Shown in pieces: positions 11,827-24,164 of a stretch of DNA of 64,000 nucleotides. Below the pieces are notes generated by a model. That model was not told the DNA's origin and made no database searches. It saw only the letters and a list, made by a program, of their open reading frames with translations. The translations under genes were made by a program, and so were the position numbers. Position 1 is the stretch's first letter, and each line of letters opens with the position of its first letter. Source of the stretch: Sepiola atlantica (Eukaryota; Mollusca; Cephalopoda; Sepiida; Sepiolidae); contig OY744520.1 in NCBI GenBank assembly GCA_963556195.1, positions 3,853,501 to 3,917,500 on the forward strand, given 5' to 3'.

Positions 11827-13990
11827 ATGCTCAGAAAGTGTTGTGTGACAGCCGGTAAATTTAATTATAATGAGTAAAATAAGGTTCAAGTGTTTCGTAT
11901 CCCAAAAGATCAAGATGAGAGAGAAAGATGGTTAAAGGTAATACCAAGAGCTAACACTCCTAACCACTCAGACACCTGGTTATGAAACTGTGTTTGTTAT
12001 GGAAAAAGCACGACCCAAAGATCCTCCATCAATATTAAATAATTTGCCATCAAGTGTGATACCAAGTCCTTTATCAAAACCAAGGACAACAAAAAAAGTT
12101 CCACTTCTGTGCGAAGTGTACAAAATTGCACATTTTTTAGATGAAGATAGAATTGATAATTTTTACAAAATTGTTGTGCTGATATTGACCATTATGATTT
12201 TGCGCCAGCAGTTACTTGTTACAATTCTAACAATCAACAGTTCATTCAGTCTTGTCATTTTTTACTGAAAGTATTCCGATTTTTTAAATTAATTTTTTTG
12301 AAAACTTAACGTGTGAATGTAAGTATACTCACACACATTTTGTCTCTGTTGAAAAACAGAATAAATAAGTTTCAACATTAGTTTCAAATTGGGAAAGCAA
12401 TTCGTTACCTTATAACTTGAACATTGAACTAGAGAACAGGTGTTGAGAGAACATATCGAAGTTATGCCACCACGAATAGTTGGCAAAAACAGTTTACGAG
12501 TCGGAAATGCTTGTCTGAGCATTTAAATATTTTGCCACATCTCGGTCTCTTTATAAAAAACTTCGAGATCATTACAAATTACCCAGTATGAAAACACTAG
12601 TGAATATGACCTCAAGAGTTTCGAAGGTAAATGATCTGAATTTTCTTGGTGATGTGTTTTGCAAACTGTTAGATAAACAGAAAAAATGTATTATCCTAGT
12701 TGATGAAGTTTATATTAAAGTGAGTTTTTAATATCAAGAGGGAAACATATTTGGTGTTTCCAAAGATTCTGAAGAGGCATTAGCAACAACTGTATTGGGT
12801 GTTATGATCAAATGTTTACATAGTGGACCGAAGTTTTTGATTAAGGTGATCCCAGTTGCCAAACTAAATTCGGAATGTGTGTTTCAAAATGTTAGAAATG
12901 TTGTAAATTTTGTCAATCATAGAAAGTTAATGTAATTGCAGTTATTTGTGACAATAATCGGACTAATCAAGCTTTATTCAAAGAAATTTGATACTGTTAA
13001 AAATAAGTCTTGGGTTACTAAAAATGGTATATACTTGCTTTTCGAGTATTTACATATATTTAAAAGTATTCGAGATAACTGGATAACTGAGACCTGTTCA
13101 GAATTGCTGTTTCATTCTGATGGTAAAGAAATGATAGCAAAATGGAAAATAGTGAAACAACTTTTTGCGCATGAAAGAAAAATCAATTTGTTAAGTTATC
13201 ACAACTAACAGAAGCAGCGGTTCTTCCAATACCAGTTGAGAGACAAAATCTTTCCCACTGTTTGAAAGTGTTTCGTGATGAGACTAACTGCAATGAAAAC
13301 TCATCTATTATTACAAGATGATGATACAAGAGAAACTTGCTTTCTTCGGAAGAGGTTTTGAAATTTTTGAAAATAGTGAGTGTAATAGATATTTATAGAA
13401 GTGTCAAGACAAATGATCCATTGAAAAGCGTATTAATGATGGAAATTTGACATTTCTTGAAAATTTTGGAACAAATGAGGGGAAAGCAAGAGAAGGGAAT
13501 ACAATCCTTCACAAGAGACATTAGTATGGCTATCAAGCATACATGTAATTGTTTAATTGTCATTTACTTGACAGTGGGTTCAATTTTGTTTTTCTTGGAG
13601 GATTTACCACCGACTGTCTTGAAACTGAATTTTGTAAATTAAGACAAGATTCTGGGTGTATTTATTTTATTACCGTACAAAATGTTTTTCAGAAATTCCA
13701 TATTCAAAAAACAAAATTGCTTCTTCAGTTGAAAGTTGGTGTTAGATAGTATAGCCATAATCTAGGCCATACTTGCTCACAATGCGGATATTTGTTGGAT
13801 AAATTGGCATACGAAACATTGTATCACCTGCCAGACCTAGAAACTGGTATCTTCAAAGATATTAAAATGTCGCTCTTTTATATAGCAGGATATATCACAC
13901 AAAGAGATTGTCTTACAGACGAGGAAATATTCAATGATACTGCTTGTTATCATGAGTATGACAGTCTTTGAAAGGAATAGATCGTGTTGA
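11827..13990 (+). pseudogene. THAP/P-element-like transposase pseudogene
   Basis: The N-terminus is a THAP zinc-finger region (MLRKCCVTAGKFNYN, VFRIPKDQDERERWLK, NTPNHSDTW), with stops inside and a frameshift before the expected C-x2-H. Next comes ARPKDPPSILNNLPSSVIPS, the proline-rich block that follows THAP in P-type proteins. The catalytic region reads LVDEVYIKVS near 12698-12727 (first acidic residue), VLGVMIKCLHSGPKF, IRDNWITETCSELLF and FLGGFTTDCLETEF. The C-terminal part reads SLFYIAGYITQ. The order matches P transposase/THAP9. At least six stops or frameshifts make it dead. Confidence 0.85.
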
Positions 13991-14760
13991 TTTAAACGTT
14001 CCACTGGATACTACTGTTCAGTGGGAACATTTAATTATTACTTTCAGATTTTTAAGTGAAGAAGTTTCCTTAGATATTTTTGTAAGTAGTGCCATCATTG
14101 TTTAGCCACCACATTCTGGTTATCGTAACTCATTGCTGTGAACCCTGTCCATTTTATAGGATCACCTATGGATTTTTAACTAAACCTTCTATTTAATCTA
14201 TGGACATTGTATAATCTTATTTCATCTTCCATTTCAGTGAATCTCTTTGCTTAGATTAATCGACTACGAGACAACACTTGAGATTTGGATACTGACATTT
14301 TAGTTTGAACTTTGTTTTTGGATAATTTTATGATGTGAAATGACTACTATAGCCAATATGATGTGTTGAAAACAATCAAGATGAAAACAGATTAAATTTT
14401 TGGTTAGTAAACAGATATCACATTTGAACAAACTTGTTTTTTTTAATCACGATATACAAGACATGATTTTTTTACACAAGTACTAATTCTCTTTAAAAAA
14501 TCCCACCTTGAAATAAAAATCACTCATTGAAATATGCATTTGCCTTTGTTTATTCAAAGTTACCTCCATATTCATTTATAGGAATTCATCAATAATTGTC
14601 AAAATTATCAATTAGCCAATTGTTCTGATTATTTTGTATGTAAAACACATAAAAACATCAAGCTAATCTCACGGGAATGTTCCCTTTATTTGCAACTCCT
14701 ATATCGAATATTTAAGAAAATTCACATGACCCCCAGTAAAAAAACCCAATTGCATGATTG

Positions 14761-14786
14761 CCTGGCCTGTAGTAGGGATGGTCATG
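14761..14786 (-). repeat. P-type terminal inverted repeat, right
   Basis: Mirror of 11198-11223 with a few mismatches; see left end. Confidence 0.85.
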
Positions 14787-14794
14787 GTTTGAAT
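14787..14794 (+). repeat. 8-bp target site duplication, right (GTTTGAAT)
   Basis: Identical to 11190-11197. Confidence 0.85.
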
Positions 14795-15074
14795 TCACAG
14801 TAGCCCCTTAGGCCTCAGTGGGCGTGTGCCTTGTTTGAAAATGAACACGATCTGTGTGTACGGACTTTCAACAATTAGATAGCGGTATAAAACATCAATG
14901 TATGTCTATATTATCCATGAAAATAATATAGAAGTTAAGACACGTATCCAATGTTGTTATGCAAGATATATACTGTAAGAGATATGCCACATTTTTTGAA
15001 TTTTTGACTGAAATGAAAATGTAATAAAAAGTGGTAGTAGTTGGTAGTTAACTGACTGCAAGTAGTCTAGTACA

Positions 15075-15076
<2 letters not shown>

Positions 15077-15124
<48 letters not shown>
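15077..15124. repeat. (TA)n microsatellite at duplication border
   Basis: TA array. Similarity between the two segmental copies stops here and in the matching array at 27488. Confidence 0.95.
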
Positions 15125-15127
<3 letters not shown>

Positions 15128-15129
15128 GT

Positions 15130-16355
15130 GTTGGATTATGAGGTTTTCTGTATTTATGAAAAGGTGTAAGTTAGCTAGTATGAACCGTGTCCGTGATAAG
15201 TTTAAGAACGTAAGTTCAGTAGCCCGATATTTAGTTTAATGATTCATTCTACAAATTATGATAAATTGATAAGATTTGGTCGATATTAAAGGTTCGGGTT
15301 TAAGAGGAGTGTCAGACACAGAGCGAAAATGAATGCGCTCGTGGGATTGGGTGACGAAACAAAGGGTGTGTAAAAAAGCTTTTTGTTGTCAAGACGAGAG
15401 TCGAGATCAGTCCGCCATGAAAGTCGAAGGGAGAAGATGCCCCAAAAGCTAGTTCACTGTTGAAATCAAAGCTAGTAGACGTCTAAAATAATACTCGGAA
15501 ACTTTATGTTTGGGTCTACGAAGAAGACAAGAATGACCCACTCCATCCATATTTCCCACCATTTTGTCAGAGGAATAGTCAAAAACCGAAAAAGCAGAAA
15601 CACTAGAAAGCTATGACTCTCTTCCAAGCGTTATAAGGAAAGACGGGATTAATGAAGACTTTTTTCATGATCCTTTCAACGACGGCCTTCTGAATTCTTT
15701 TTTGAGTGTTATTCCAAGACGATGAAGGAATTTATACGGCGACGGAGACAAAGCAGAAGTTAAGACACTCTAAGAAGAGTGTACGATACACCCACAGCAC
15801 GACACTAGACGACCACGAAGATCGCGGTCAAATGAAGAATAGAGAGGGAAGAAGGATACCAAGGAAGGCAACAGGTTAATTATGAACTATTGTGTTAAAC
15901 AGATAGTTTTTAGAATTCCACGTAGAAACACACACATTGTGTTAAAAAAGAGTAAAATAGTTCGCATTAAGTTGGTGGCATCGTATAATGAATGGGCTGC
16001 ATTTTCAGAGACACACACGCATACACTCCAAAATGTTCCCCGTTAAAAGATACTCCCCAATTTATGTGTACACATGCTTAGAAGGAACGACTAAAATTCT
16101 GTAAAAGAGAACTAAGTTTAAAGACTTTAAATTGTTGATAGTTTAGGGGCTTCAAAATGCTAAAAGTGTACAACTGTTTTTGAAAACGCTTCTAGAGGTT
16201 CGGTTTGGAGAAGCATCGATGTAAAGCCTCTCGTAACGATAGTTTCTTCGATAACGTAACACAGGAGAGAGAATGAATAGTTATGAATAAAGAAACTGAA
16301 AGATTAATAACATTACTTATTACAGTTCCAGGAATGCAAAGTCAACAATTATTTA
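15130..16355. other. unassigned, GC-richer patch at 15340-15890
   Basis: Plus-strand frames such as VYEEDKNDPLHPYFPPF (from about 15511) and DSLPSVIRKDGINEDFF (from about 15615) look protein-like but are short and out of phase with each other. This may be a decayed coding sequence or a UTR. I do not recognise a family. Confidence 0.3.
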
Positions 16356-16357
<2 letters not shown>

Positions 16358-16414
<57 letters not shown>

Positions 16415-16619
16415 TATATGATAAAAAAACCAATAAAAACATTTTTGTCGCAAGTCCTTAGGTGGAAAATTACTTTTCGTTTAAGTCAATTTACTTTTTA
16501 CAGTCACTATGTTTGCTTTCACGAATGTATGCGAGTCTTAACATTATTAAAGGGATCATCAGTTGTTTACCATGAAAAACTGTTTCGAGAATTATATATA
16601 TATATATATATATATATAT
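16358..16619. repeat. (TA)n arrays flanking family R
   Basis: TA arrays at 16358-16406 and 16592-16619. Confidence 0.9.
16430..16590 (+). repeat. dispersed repeat family R, copy 2
   Basis: Aligns with 4620-4770, including 'gggatcatcagttgtttacc'. Cut by TA at its 3' side. Confidence 0.7.
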
Positions 16620-17260
16620 GGAACATGAAAAAGAAAAAAAAACAAGGGATAGTAGTTAATGTATTTATCAACGTTTCTGCTTTTATTGTAAGACTTCCTC
16701 AGGATGATTGTTTGAAGAAAAATGTCATGCAAGTACATAGAAGTTTGGGGTTGACATAGTCGTGAGATTAAGGGCTATATCAATCTAGTCCCATCAAACT
16801 CAGGAATTATCTTCAGGTAGAAACAGCTGCTTATTTTCAACCGAGATAGCTTGTTAACTAACTGTGCCAGAAAAACAAAAGAATAGCCTAAATTGTTGAC
16901 TGTAATTTAATTTTACACCGAATTTCGTGCAACCGACTTTCTCTCTACCTTTCCCTGCAAAAAGTGTTGATTGCAGTTCAATTTCCAACCTTATTTCGTA
17001 CAACCCACTTTCTCTCTGTATTTCCCTCTCCAATCCAAATCGCTTCCCCTTCTTTCCCAGATGCCCTCTTCATTAATACTATTTGAAATCAACATATGCA
17101 AATCAGAGACTACCATAAAGACCTGCACCTATGAAGAGAAGCCCTATTTTATGATTCATACACGACATGCGAAGCACCTCATTTTTTTCCTGACGGTGAG
17201 TGTTCTTCTTTATTGTCACATACATTTATATGTTAATTGTTCTGGATCGATTTTGCTTCT
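16620..17260. other. no recognisable feature
   Basis: Pyrimidine-rich stretch at 16930-17070 with short unassigned frames. Two near-copies of 'aatttcgt.caacc.actttctctct' at 16920 and 16990 form a small tandem repeat. Confidence 0.4.
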
Positions 17261-17264
17261 CTGG

Positions 17265-17515
17265 TGACGCCACGGCGCAAATTCAGTAGACCAACCTGAC
17301 AATCTGCCAAATTATATCCATTCATTGTGGAGGTCCCCAGATACTGGAGAGCTTTCTACTCCAAAAGCGTTTTTTCTTCGTGCTGCTGGGCTCTGGAACT
17401 CCATGTTCCTTGCGTTCTTGACGTTACTGACATGCAGAAATGTAAAACTAATGTAAACAGATATCTCGTTGCCCGTTTACTTCAGGAAAGTCAGTTGAAA
17501 AACGTGTAGCACCCT
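17265..17515 (+). mobile_element. LINE-A 3' fragment
   Basis: Corresponds to 32225-32435: a frame near VEVPRYWRAFYSKSVFSS, then CKTNVNRYLVARLL before a stop. This is the C-terminal tail of the LINE-A ORF2-type protein. The 5' part is missing, as is usual for 5'-truncated LINE copies. Confidence 0.75.
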
Positions 17516-18019
17516 ATTTTGAATTTGTGAACTTGACAGATGATTCAACACTGTAAATAGAGCACACATCTATACTATGAATTACAAGAATGCTTTAACA
17601 ACTGTATAAATCATTTAAATCAAGGACTCAACTAGTTATTCACACTCTTAACCAATAGTCATCAATAACCGTATTAAACAGTGTGACATCTTATAACCGC
17701 CACTGTACTCTATATGCATTGTGATAACCCACCTAAAGCATTTTCGGAACTTTAATTCCGGTGTTCTCAAACGTTTCCAAACAATTTTTATGGAAGTCTT
17801 ACCAGACAAGGTATGAAGCCACTTGATATGAACAGCTTAAATGTCAAAAACTAGCCAAGTGTTAAATGGATGGATTCCGACCCAGAAAACAGCAATTTTC
17901 TCCCTTTGTCAGAAATATCGCCCATTTAATGTGAGAACTACAGGACAAAATAAAGGAAACAAGAGTAACGAGGCTCTCAAAATTAAACCCAATATCTACT
18001 TTCTACTATAATTAGTAGA

Positions 18020-18362
18020 AGCTTGAAATTAACTCGTTTTAATGCGAAGTCTGAGTGCCTCTCCCATTAAGTCCCGAATCTCAAACCATACCCATTCTTT
18101 CAAACACAATAATAACAATGTCACTGGCACCTCTTTATCCAGTCTAATAAAAAGCGTTAACAGTAAAAACATTCCCTACTCCCTACACTGGGCAATATTA
18201 AACATGTCTAATTCCTACACTCCATGGTCCTGTACATTAAACACATTTATGATAGCTACAGCAGCTAAAAGCAAAAATATTATTAACTCTAAAAATGAGC
18301 TCATCTCAAATTGCAGGCAGAAGCGACAATTTAAATACATAAAATTTCATTACTCCTTCTGA
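18020..18362 (+). pseudogene. Penelope-like element GIY-YIG endonuclease fragment
   Basis: The open frame from 18042 reads SASPIKSRISNHTHSFKH, then TSLSSLIKSV, IPYSLHWAILN and NSKNELISNCRQKRQFK before a stop at 18360. The spacing and motifs (S-R-x-x-NH-x-x-SF, L-S-x-x-I-W/K, W-x-I, N-x-R/K-NEL-x-x-CR) match the C-terminal GIY-YIG endonuclease of animal Penelope-like retroelements. The GIY-YIG tyrosines and the upstream reverse transcriptase are not visible, and the usual CxxC-like pair is degraded. It is a fragment. Confidence 0.65.
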
Positions 18363-18364
18363 CA

Positions 18365-19965
18365 CCCCTCCTCGCAGCCATCAACCTCCTTTCTAACATC
18401 AGACTAATTTTTAAATTCTATGATTTGTTAATTTTTAATTTTTAACTTTTAACTTTTCCAACCTTACAAATAACCATCCCAATAACATAACGTACACCTT
18501 ATAACTATATTAACCCATAGCACTTAATGTAAATTGAGAAATATATGATTATCCTCCACCCCACGAATCCGTAACCGCTTTTACTCCAACATTATAATTC
18601 CTATTCAACATTATAATTGCTATTTCTTCTTTTTATTTCTTCTATTTATTTGCCAACCTTCGCACACACTGATTCGTTGCTTTTTTATCTACCTTGTATT
18701 CATTTAATCGACTCTGTATACGCTTCTATCTACCGACAATATTTCTTCTCATATATTCCATTTCTTTCACCTTTGAACTACGCTTCCTGGTTACTCATTA
18801 AATGGCTCATGTGCTCCCCCTTAAAATGTATTCATAATTTAAACGCATTAGCGCTTCACTTAAGTTTACAAAATTCAACGCAATCCTACACCATAATACT
18901 TGTACTAGAAATCAATTGTTGCAAGCAGACTAACGATGTTCCCAATCCTAATTTCAGTTATACATTAAAGTTTCTTATTTAGTCATGCACTTAATATTAT
19001 ACCAACTGGGAATTCTTTAAAATCTTTATATATCTAACTTTGAAAAAATAGTTTTTGTCCGGGTAATCACATATTTAACACGTAAATTCCAGAGTCCTAT
19101 TCACTGGAACCCTAATTTCCCAACTGAAACATTTTTAAACTTTAAAATTATATATTCGTTCGTTCAAAATTCGTTTTAATTACGATACATCATCCCCTTT
19201 TCAGAAATAGTATATTCACTAAATGACCTGAATTCCACTTCTGATGTTAGCTATAATAACCTCACCCCAACTCGCACTAGCTTTAGTGCTCACTAGCAAT
19301 AAACACTATTCAAATAATCCCTCCCCCTCTCCCTTCCCAACATCAGCCATAGCTCATTAAACTAACCCCATCACCCTCTTCTCTTTATGAGTTTATTTAT
19401 CCCTTCCCACCCCTCTCTCTCATTTGGCCTTGTTTTCAACAAAAAGATTTCGCTTTTCTTAGAAAAGCGTTTAGTGTACACAGTTCAACTTCAATTCCAA
19501 TCTCGGTCCACGGAAGTATTTTTAAATGGCCAGAATTCTCAAACTTACTCCCGAATAAGTGCGCTCCACTTACGACTGCACTAAACATCTCTTTATCGGA
19601 TTTACTTCATTCTTGAACTGATTTCTATGCTGCCTTCACGAAAACCCTTCTTTTCCATCTGTAAATCTCCTTTCATTGGACACCTTATCAACCGATATTT
19701 ACCAACTGGACGTACCTTATATCTTTTTACACGTACTTTCTCACCTCCATTGCTTAATATTTTGCAAATTTTGAATTTTGGCTTTTCCACTGCCAACTTA
19801 TCTATCTATGTAATTCCTCTGATGATAATATTTTAATCTTTCAAAAGCCTTGGCTTAAGGAAAGAATAATAAACATATTTTTAGAGATGATACCTTGCAT
19901 TGAACAATCGAAGTTGAAATGAATTTGTCATTCGTACATGTATATCCTTCTTCTTTCATCTATAT
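18365..19965. other. pyrimidine-rich, no gene recognised
   Basis: Unusually C/T-rich on the plus strand and free of TA arrays, unlike its surroundings. Frames at 18617-18982 and 19387-19584 show only low-complexity hydrophobic residues. It may be the 3' region of the Penelope fragment or an older repeat. Confidence 0.4.
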
Positions 19966-19967
19966 TA

Positions 19968-19969
<2 letters not shown>

Positions 19970-20041
<72 letters not shown>
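19970..20041. repeat. (TA)n microsatellite
   Basis: Pure TA array. Confidence 0.97.
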
Positions 20042-20043
<2 letters not shown>

Positions 20044-20616
20044 ATGACGAATAAGCTTCTTAATTCCGGACATAGCCGAATTAGAGCGGCAGATCTGAGA
20101 CACAGATGAGGATTTATAAATATACTACTATTCATAATAATAATAATAAATATATAGATTTTACTGCGAATTCAAACACATTTATATTAAAACGTATAAC
20201 AACTCTATATATAACACCATATCTCTATATCTGTCTGTTTCTATGTGTATATAATGGTTGTGTGTTTTCTGTAGAATGAAAGGTTGGCGTATCTACATAC
20301 ATCTCAAAATATTATTCTCATGTTACCTTTAACGGTGCAGACAATAGAAGTGTTCCAAAATCCTCTTAAAACTCCAAATACATACATTTTTGTGAACATT
20401 TTAATCCTACTTATAAAATATTCTTAAAATGAAAAGAACATTTGTCCGAATCTTTAAATACTCTTTTAACCTAAGGGACTTTATTGACAAATAATTTATT
20501 TGTAATTCCCTAATATCACAAGTACCATTTCACACCAAAGGTTGATGGGGGAAAAAGCATCTCCGCTGCATCCATAACAATCGAAAAGCAATACAAGTTT
20601 TATTTTTTGAATTAGC

Positions 20617-20621
<5 letters not shown>

Positions 20622-20687
<66 letters not shown>
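20622..20687. repeat. (TA)n microsatellite
   Basis: TA array. The matching position in copy 1 (about 5670) has only a few TA units. Confidence 0.97.
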
Positions 20688-20689
<2 letters not shown>

Positions 20690-21556
20690 TTTTTACAGCC
20701 TATATTTGAAGTAAAACCATACTTTTATAAGTAGACATTTTAAAATTACATTCAATTTTTGTAATTTTTATATTTTCCTGAAAAATCAATAACTTATGTT
20801 TTAATTAATCAAGTAAATGCGGTATTTGTAAAGTTTAAAAAACCATGTTTATAAACTGTATTTTTACTATTCTGTTTTTATTCCCAAACTAATTGATTCA
20901 TATTTAAGTATAATTGTAGATTAACATAATTTGTTAAATCACTTACACCTCTACACACAAAATAGATTCTACTTTTTTAGTGATTGCGTGGGAACATTCT
21001 TAAAATGTTGGCAGAAATGGGAAAGGATAAAAACGCTGTTTTGTATATAAATTTAATGTAAACTCATCCCTTCATTATCGGAACATTGTAGCGTTTTAAA
21101 TAAAATCTTTATTTTGTTATGGGAGCTAAATCCGCTGCGTTTTTGTGTTGGGGGATACTTTCTCAGCGGATTACGCTTGGTTTCGTGAATTTTCCACTCG
21201 GACTTAGGGTTAGTGGTAATAAAAAATATATTGACTGCCTAAAAATTAAAATAGGCTTGAATTGGGAAGTCATTTTACGTTAAATATTTTCGATACTGAT
21301 CTACCCACTTAAATTCAAACAGGCAGGCACATGGACGACAGGAAGCATTAACTCCAAAGGCGCTTCTAACCTTTTATTTGAGAAATTGACCAACATGAAC
21401 TAATAAAACACACGCGAAGATGGCCCACGGAGATAAAGATTAGAAACACGCACGTTTACTTAAAACATGAATAGCATTTACCCAAAGAAACAAATTATAT
21501 GAAAACACAAACACGCGCGAACATGCGCAGAAACGCGCAACTGTTATAACCAAAAA

Positions 21557-21593
21557 TATCTGAAGAGAGCCAAGACGTTCGAAACGCGTTATA
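21557..21593 (+). ncRNA. hammerhead-like fold with complete core
   Basis: CTGAAGA (21560-21566), stem II GAGC/GTTC (21567-21570 with 21577-21580, one G-U), GAAA (21581-21584), palindromic stem III ACGCGT (21584-21589), U-U cleavage position (21589-21590) and a 3-bp stem I (TAT 21557-21559 with ATA 21591-21593). The host repeat is not tRNA-like as far as I can see. The duplicate at 6525 has lost G12. Confidence 0.55.
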
Positions 21594-21674
21594 AAATTAT
21601 AAAATATAAAATGATATACAATTCTTTAAGAAAATATTTAAAAATGTATAAATGCTGGTAGCTTCACTAAAAAA

Positions 21675-21774
<100 letters not shown>

Positions 21775-22744
21775 TGTGTTTTTGATTGATGACAATGTTT
21801 TTTCTCCATTTCTCGAATAGTCCATTTAGTATTACGGTCAGATTGTTGTATATAAGTTATAGGGGTCTATTGTTCCATTGTGTATTATTTTTTCGCGAGT
21901 AATTTCATTCGCCAAATCATCGTCATCGTGCCGGGCGCGTCTTGATGTGTTTGCAACTATGCATTTATAGTTAAGTTGTATACGGCGAGTAATTTAGGAG
22001 TAAACATGAGTGTCTCCAGTGGTAAAATATCGCATGCAAACGTGATGATATTCAAAACGCGGCCACAATTCAAAAGGATGATTGTTTACCATCTAATGGT
22101 TTGTTAATCTTACTTACTGCGCCAGACCCTTCAGAATATCGTGACGATTTTCATAATAAATTGTGTGATGTCTTCTTTTTATGTAAATAGCTTCAAGAGT
22201 GTTTAATCTTTTCATGCTGGTTTTGTAATGTATTATTTTTGTATTATTAACTAAAAAGTTTTTATATTTAGAAGGCGGTAAATCTTTTTTTTCCGGGTTT
22301 TGGCAAATTGAGTTAGGGTCAGAGTAATATTGGGGAAGTATACTAGTGAGTATTTTTGTAGTAATACCGATGTAACAATTAGTGTTGTGTTATTGTCGGA
22401 TATATATTACCCCAAATAGCATTACAACTGATAGATTGGGTTGGACAAACCGTTCGTTTTTTTTAATATTATCTTTCGACCTACTAAAGATCGTGTTATA
22501 TTCATATTGTTCAAATGCTGTATTTGGGGTAGCGAGTATAATGACCTCAGTCTGTAATAAGCCTCCGGCCAGAGACGTTCTCATATATTAGCTAGTAGTT
22601 TAGGCCTATTAATTGAGCATTAAGCAGAACACAACCGACATCTGAGGCTTGTTTAATTAATATACTTGCTAAGGAAAAAGCTACAAGAACCGGGATTAAT
22701 ATGTGCTATGTATATAAGGAGAACATTTTTACATAACATATGTG

Positions 22745-23520
22745 CCAAAAATGGTTTGCTTGCTTCCGAAAAAGATCACCGATAGTAAAGAAGTGAAAGC
22801 CGAAGTTGAACAAAATTGCTGTTTGACAACTAGACAAATTGCACACCTTCTCAAATCGAATGAACTGCAAAAACTCGGTTATGTTTCTGAACTTGCTGTT
22901 TGGTCTTCCCATAAACTGACAGAAGCAAATATCGTGAAAAATGTGTCCATTTGTGATTCGTTACGAGAGATGAAAAGTGGATTGTTTACAGTAATGCAAC
23001 ACGCAAAAGAACGGAGTAAAGGGCAGGTGATCCACAATAAAGCACACGCAAAGTTTCAATACAAAAATAGTTATGTTATTAGTATGCTGGGATTGGAAAG
23101 GTGATTTTTTTTACTTCTCTCTGTGAACATGGCTATCAGTTCCGCGGTCTACTCTATACAGCTGAATAAACGAAGTGTATTTCCTCAACAGAAACGATCT
23201 AGTCATTTGTAAAAGCGTTTACTCCATGAGAATGCAACGCCGTATACTACTTGCACTACTCGGGACAAGTGGGTGCATCTTGTGTCGGAGGTTTGTCCTC
23301 ACCTTCCACATGCTCATAGTTTGTCTCTCTCTAGTTTCCATCTGTTCTGTTGACTACAGACCTAATTGAAATGGAAACAGTTTGATTCGGATGAAAACGT
23401 GAATTTTTTCTTGAAAATATTTGCCACTAAGAAACAGTGTAACTTCTTCGAGCAAGGGACGAATGGGGGTAGATGCACATGGTAACTATTGTATTGATGA
23501 AATACATTTAAATAAGTTTT
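22745..23520 (+). pseudogene. mariner-family transposase pseudogene, copy 2
   Basis: An open frame from 22742 reads KEVKAEVEQNCCLTTRQIAH, then LGYVSELAVWSSHKLTEANI and SICDSL, the N-terminal helix-turn-helix part of a mariner transposase. Relative to copy 1, about 43 bp are deleted near 22963, removing the block up to VTG of the VTGDEKW motif and shifting the frame. Downstream scraps match HENATPYT and WKQFDSDENV. The long frame is an accident of the deletion, and the gene is dead. Confidence 0.85.
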
Positions 23521-23668
23521 TTTTATAAATACTCATATGATTTAATATTCACTTTAAAAAACCGAACGCACTGTTTGGCAAGCGCAACATAACAGTGTTT
23601 TTGTTTCTACTATGTTTCAGGCCTGTCAAAATTAGTGTAAACTATGATGTTTAACTTTTTGAAATTAA

Positions 23669-23669
<1 letters not shown>

Positions 23670-23705
<36 letters not shown>

Positions 23706-23710
23706 AATAT

Positions 23711-23747
<37 letters not shown>

Positions 23748-23761
23748 ATATACATGTGCAT

Positions 23762-23807
<46 letters not shown>

Positions 23808-23840
23808 GAAAGAGAGTGACAGAGAGAGAGAGGGAGAGAG
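23670..23840. repeat. (TA)n and (GA)n arrays
   Basis: TA arrays with short interruptions, then a GA-rich run at 23808-23840. Confidence 0.95.
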
Positions 23841-24075
23841 ATTGAGCGAGAGGAACAAAACAAAATAATTACAAAAAATGCCGCTGAAGGCTTTATTTAT
23901 AATCCCTGTCATGCATTATCTCTAATTTTCTACAAAAGTGATTGCGAAAATAAAGTAAAACATATATAAAATTGGTCCCTTAAAAGGTATCTAAACATGC
24001 CGGCCATGAAATAATAAAAAGCATTGAGTTGCAGTGTTCCTGTTTCATTATTCTAGTAATGGTTAATACAAGTAG

Positions 24076-24077
<2 letters not shown>

Positions 24078-24145
<68 letters not shown>
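24078..24145. repeat. (TA)n microsatellite
   Basis: Pure TA array. Confidence 0.97.
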
Positions 24146-24147
<2 letters not shown>

Positions 24148-24164
24148 TATTGGGGAAATGGTAG

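Larger units (their letters stand above)
11198..14786 (+). mobile_element. P-superfamily (THAP) DNA transposon, full length, 3589 bp
   Basis: Both ends are defined by ~26-bp imperfect inverted repeats and an 8-bp target duplication. The interior encodes a decayed THAP/P-type transposase on the plus strand. The duplicated copy of the locus lacks the element and keeps the empty site, so the insertion is younger than the segmental duplication. Flanking AT-rich DNA inside the element (11400-11800, 14100-14760) shows no other gene. Confidence 0.88.
2935..15125 (+). repeat. segmental duplication, copy 1 (direct; partner 20085-27505)
   Basis: Four collinear blocks align by eye with the partner: 2940-3425 with 20090-20480; 5600-8590 with 20560-23615; 9190-11189 with 24495-27177; 14795-15070 with 27186-27490. 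Private to this copy are about 2.1 kb at 3430-5590, the TA/SINE insertion at 8594-9190 and the P element at 11198-14786. Both copies carry the same mariner relic and LINE scrap, so those insertions predate the duplication. Confidence 0.85.

Noticed and set aside
16555..16590. Hammerhead in family R (CTGATGATCC on the reverse strand with a GAAAC upstream)
   Set aside because: Core pieces are present in permuted order, but stem II and stem III cannot be paired in any of the four copies.
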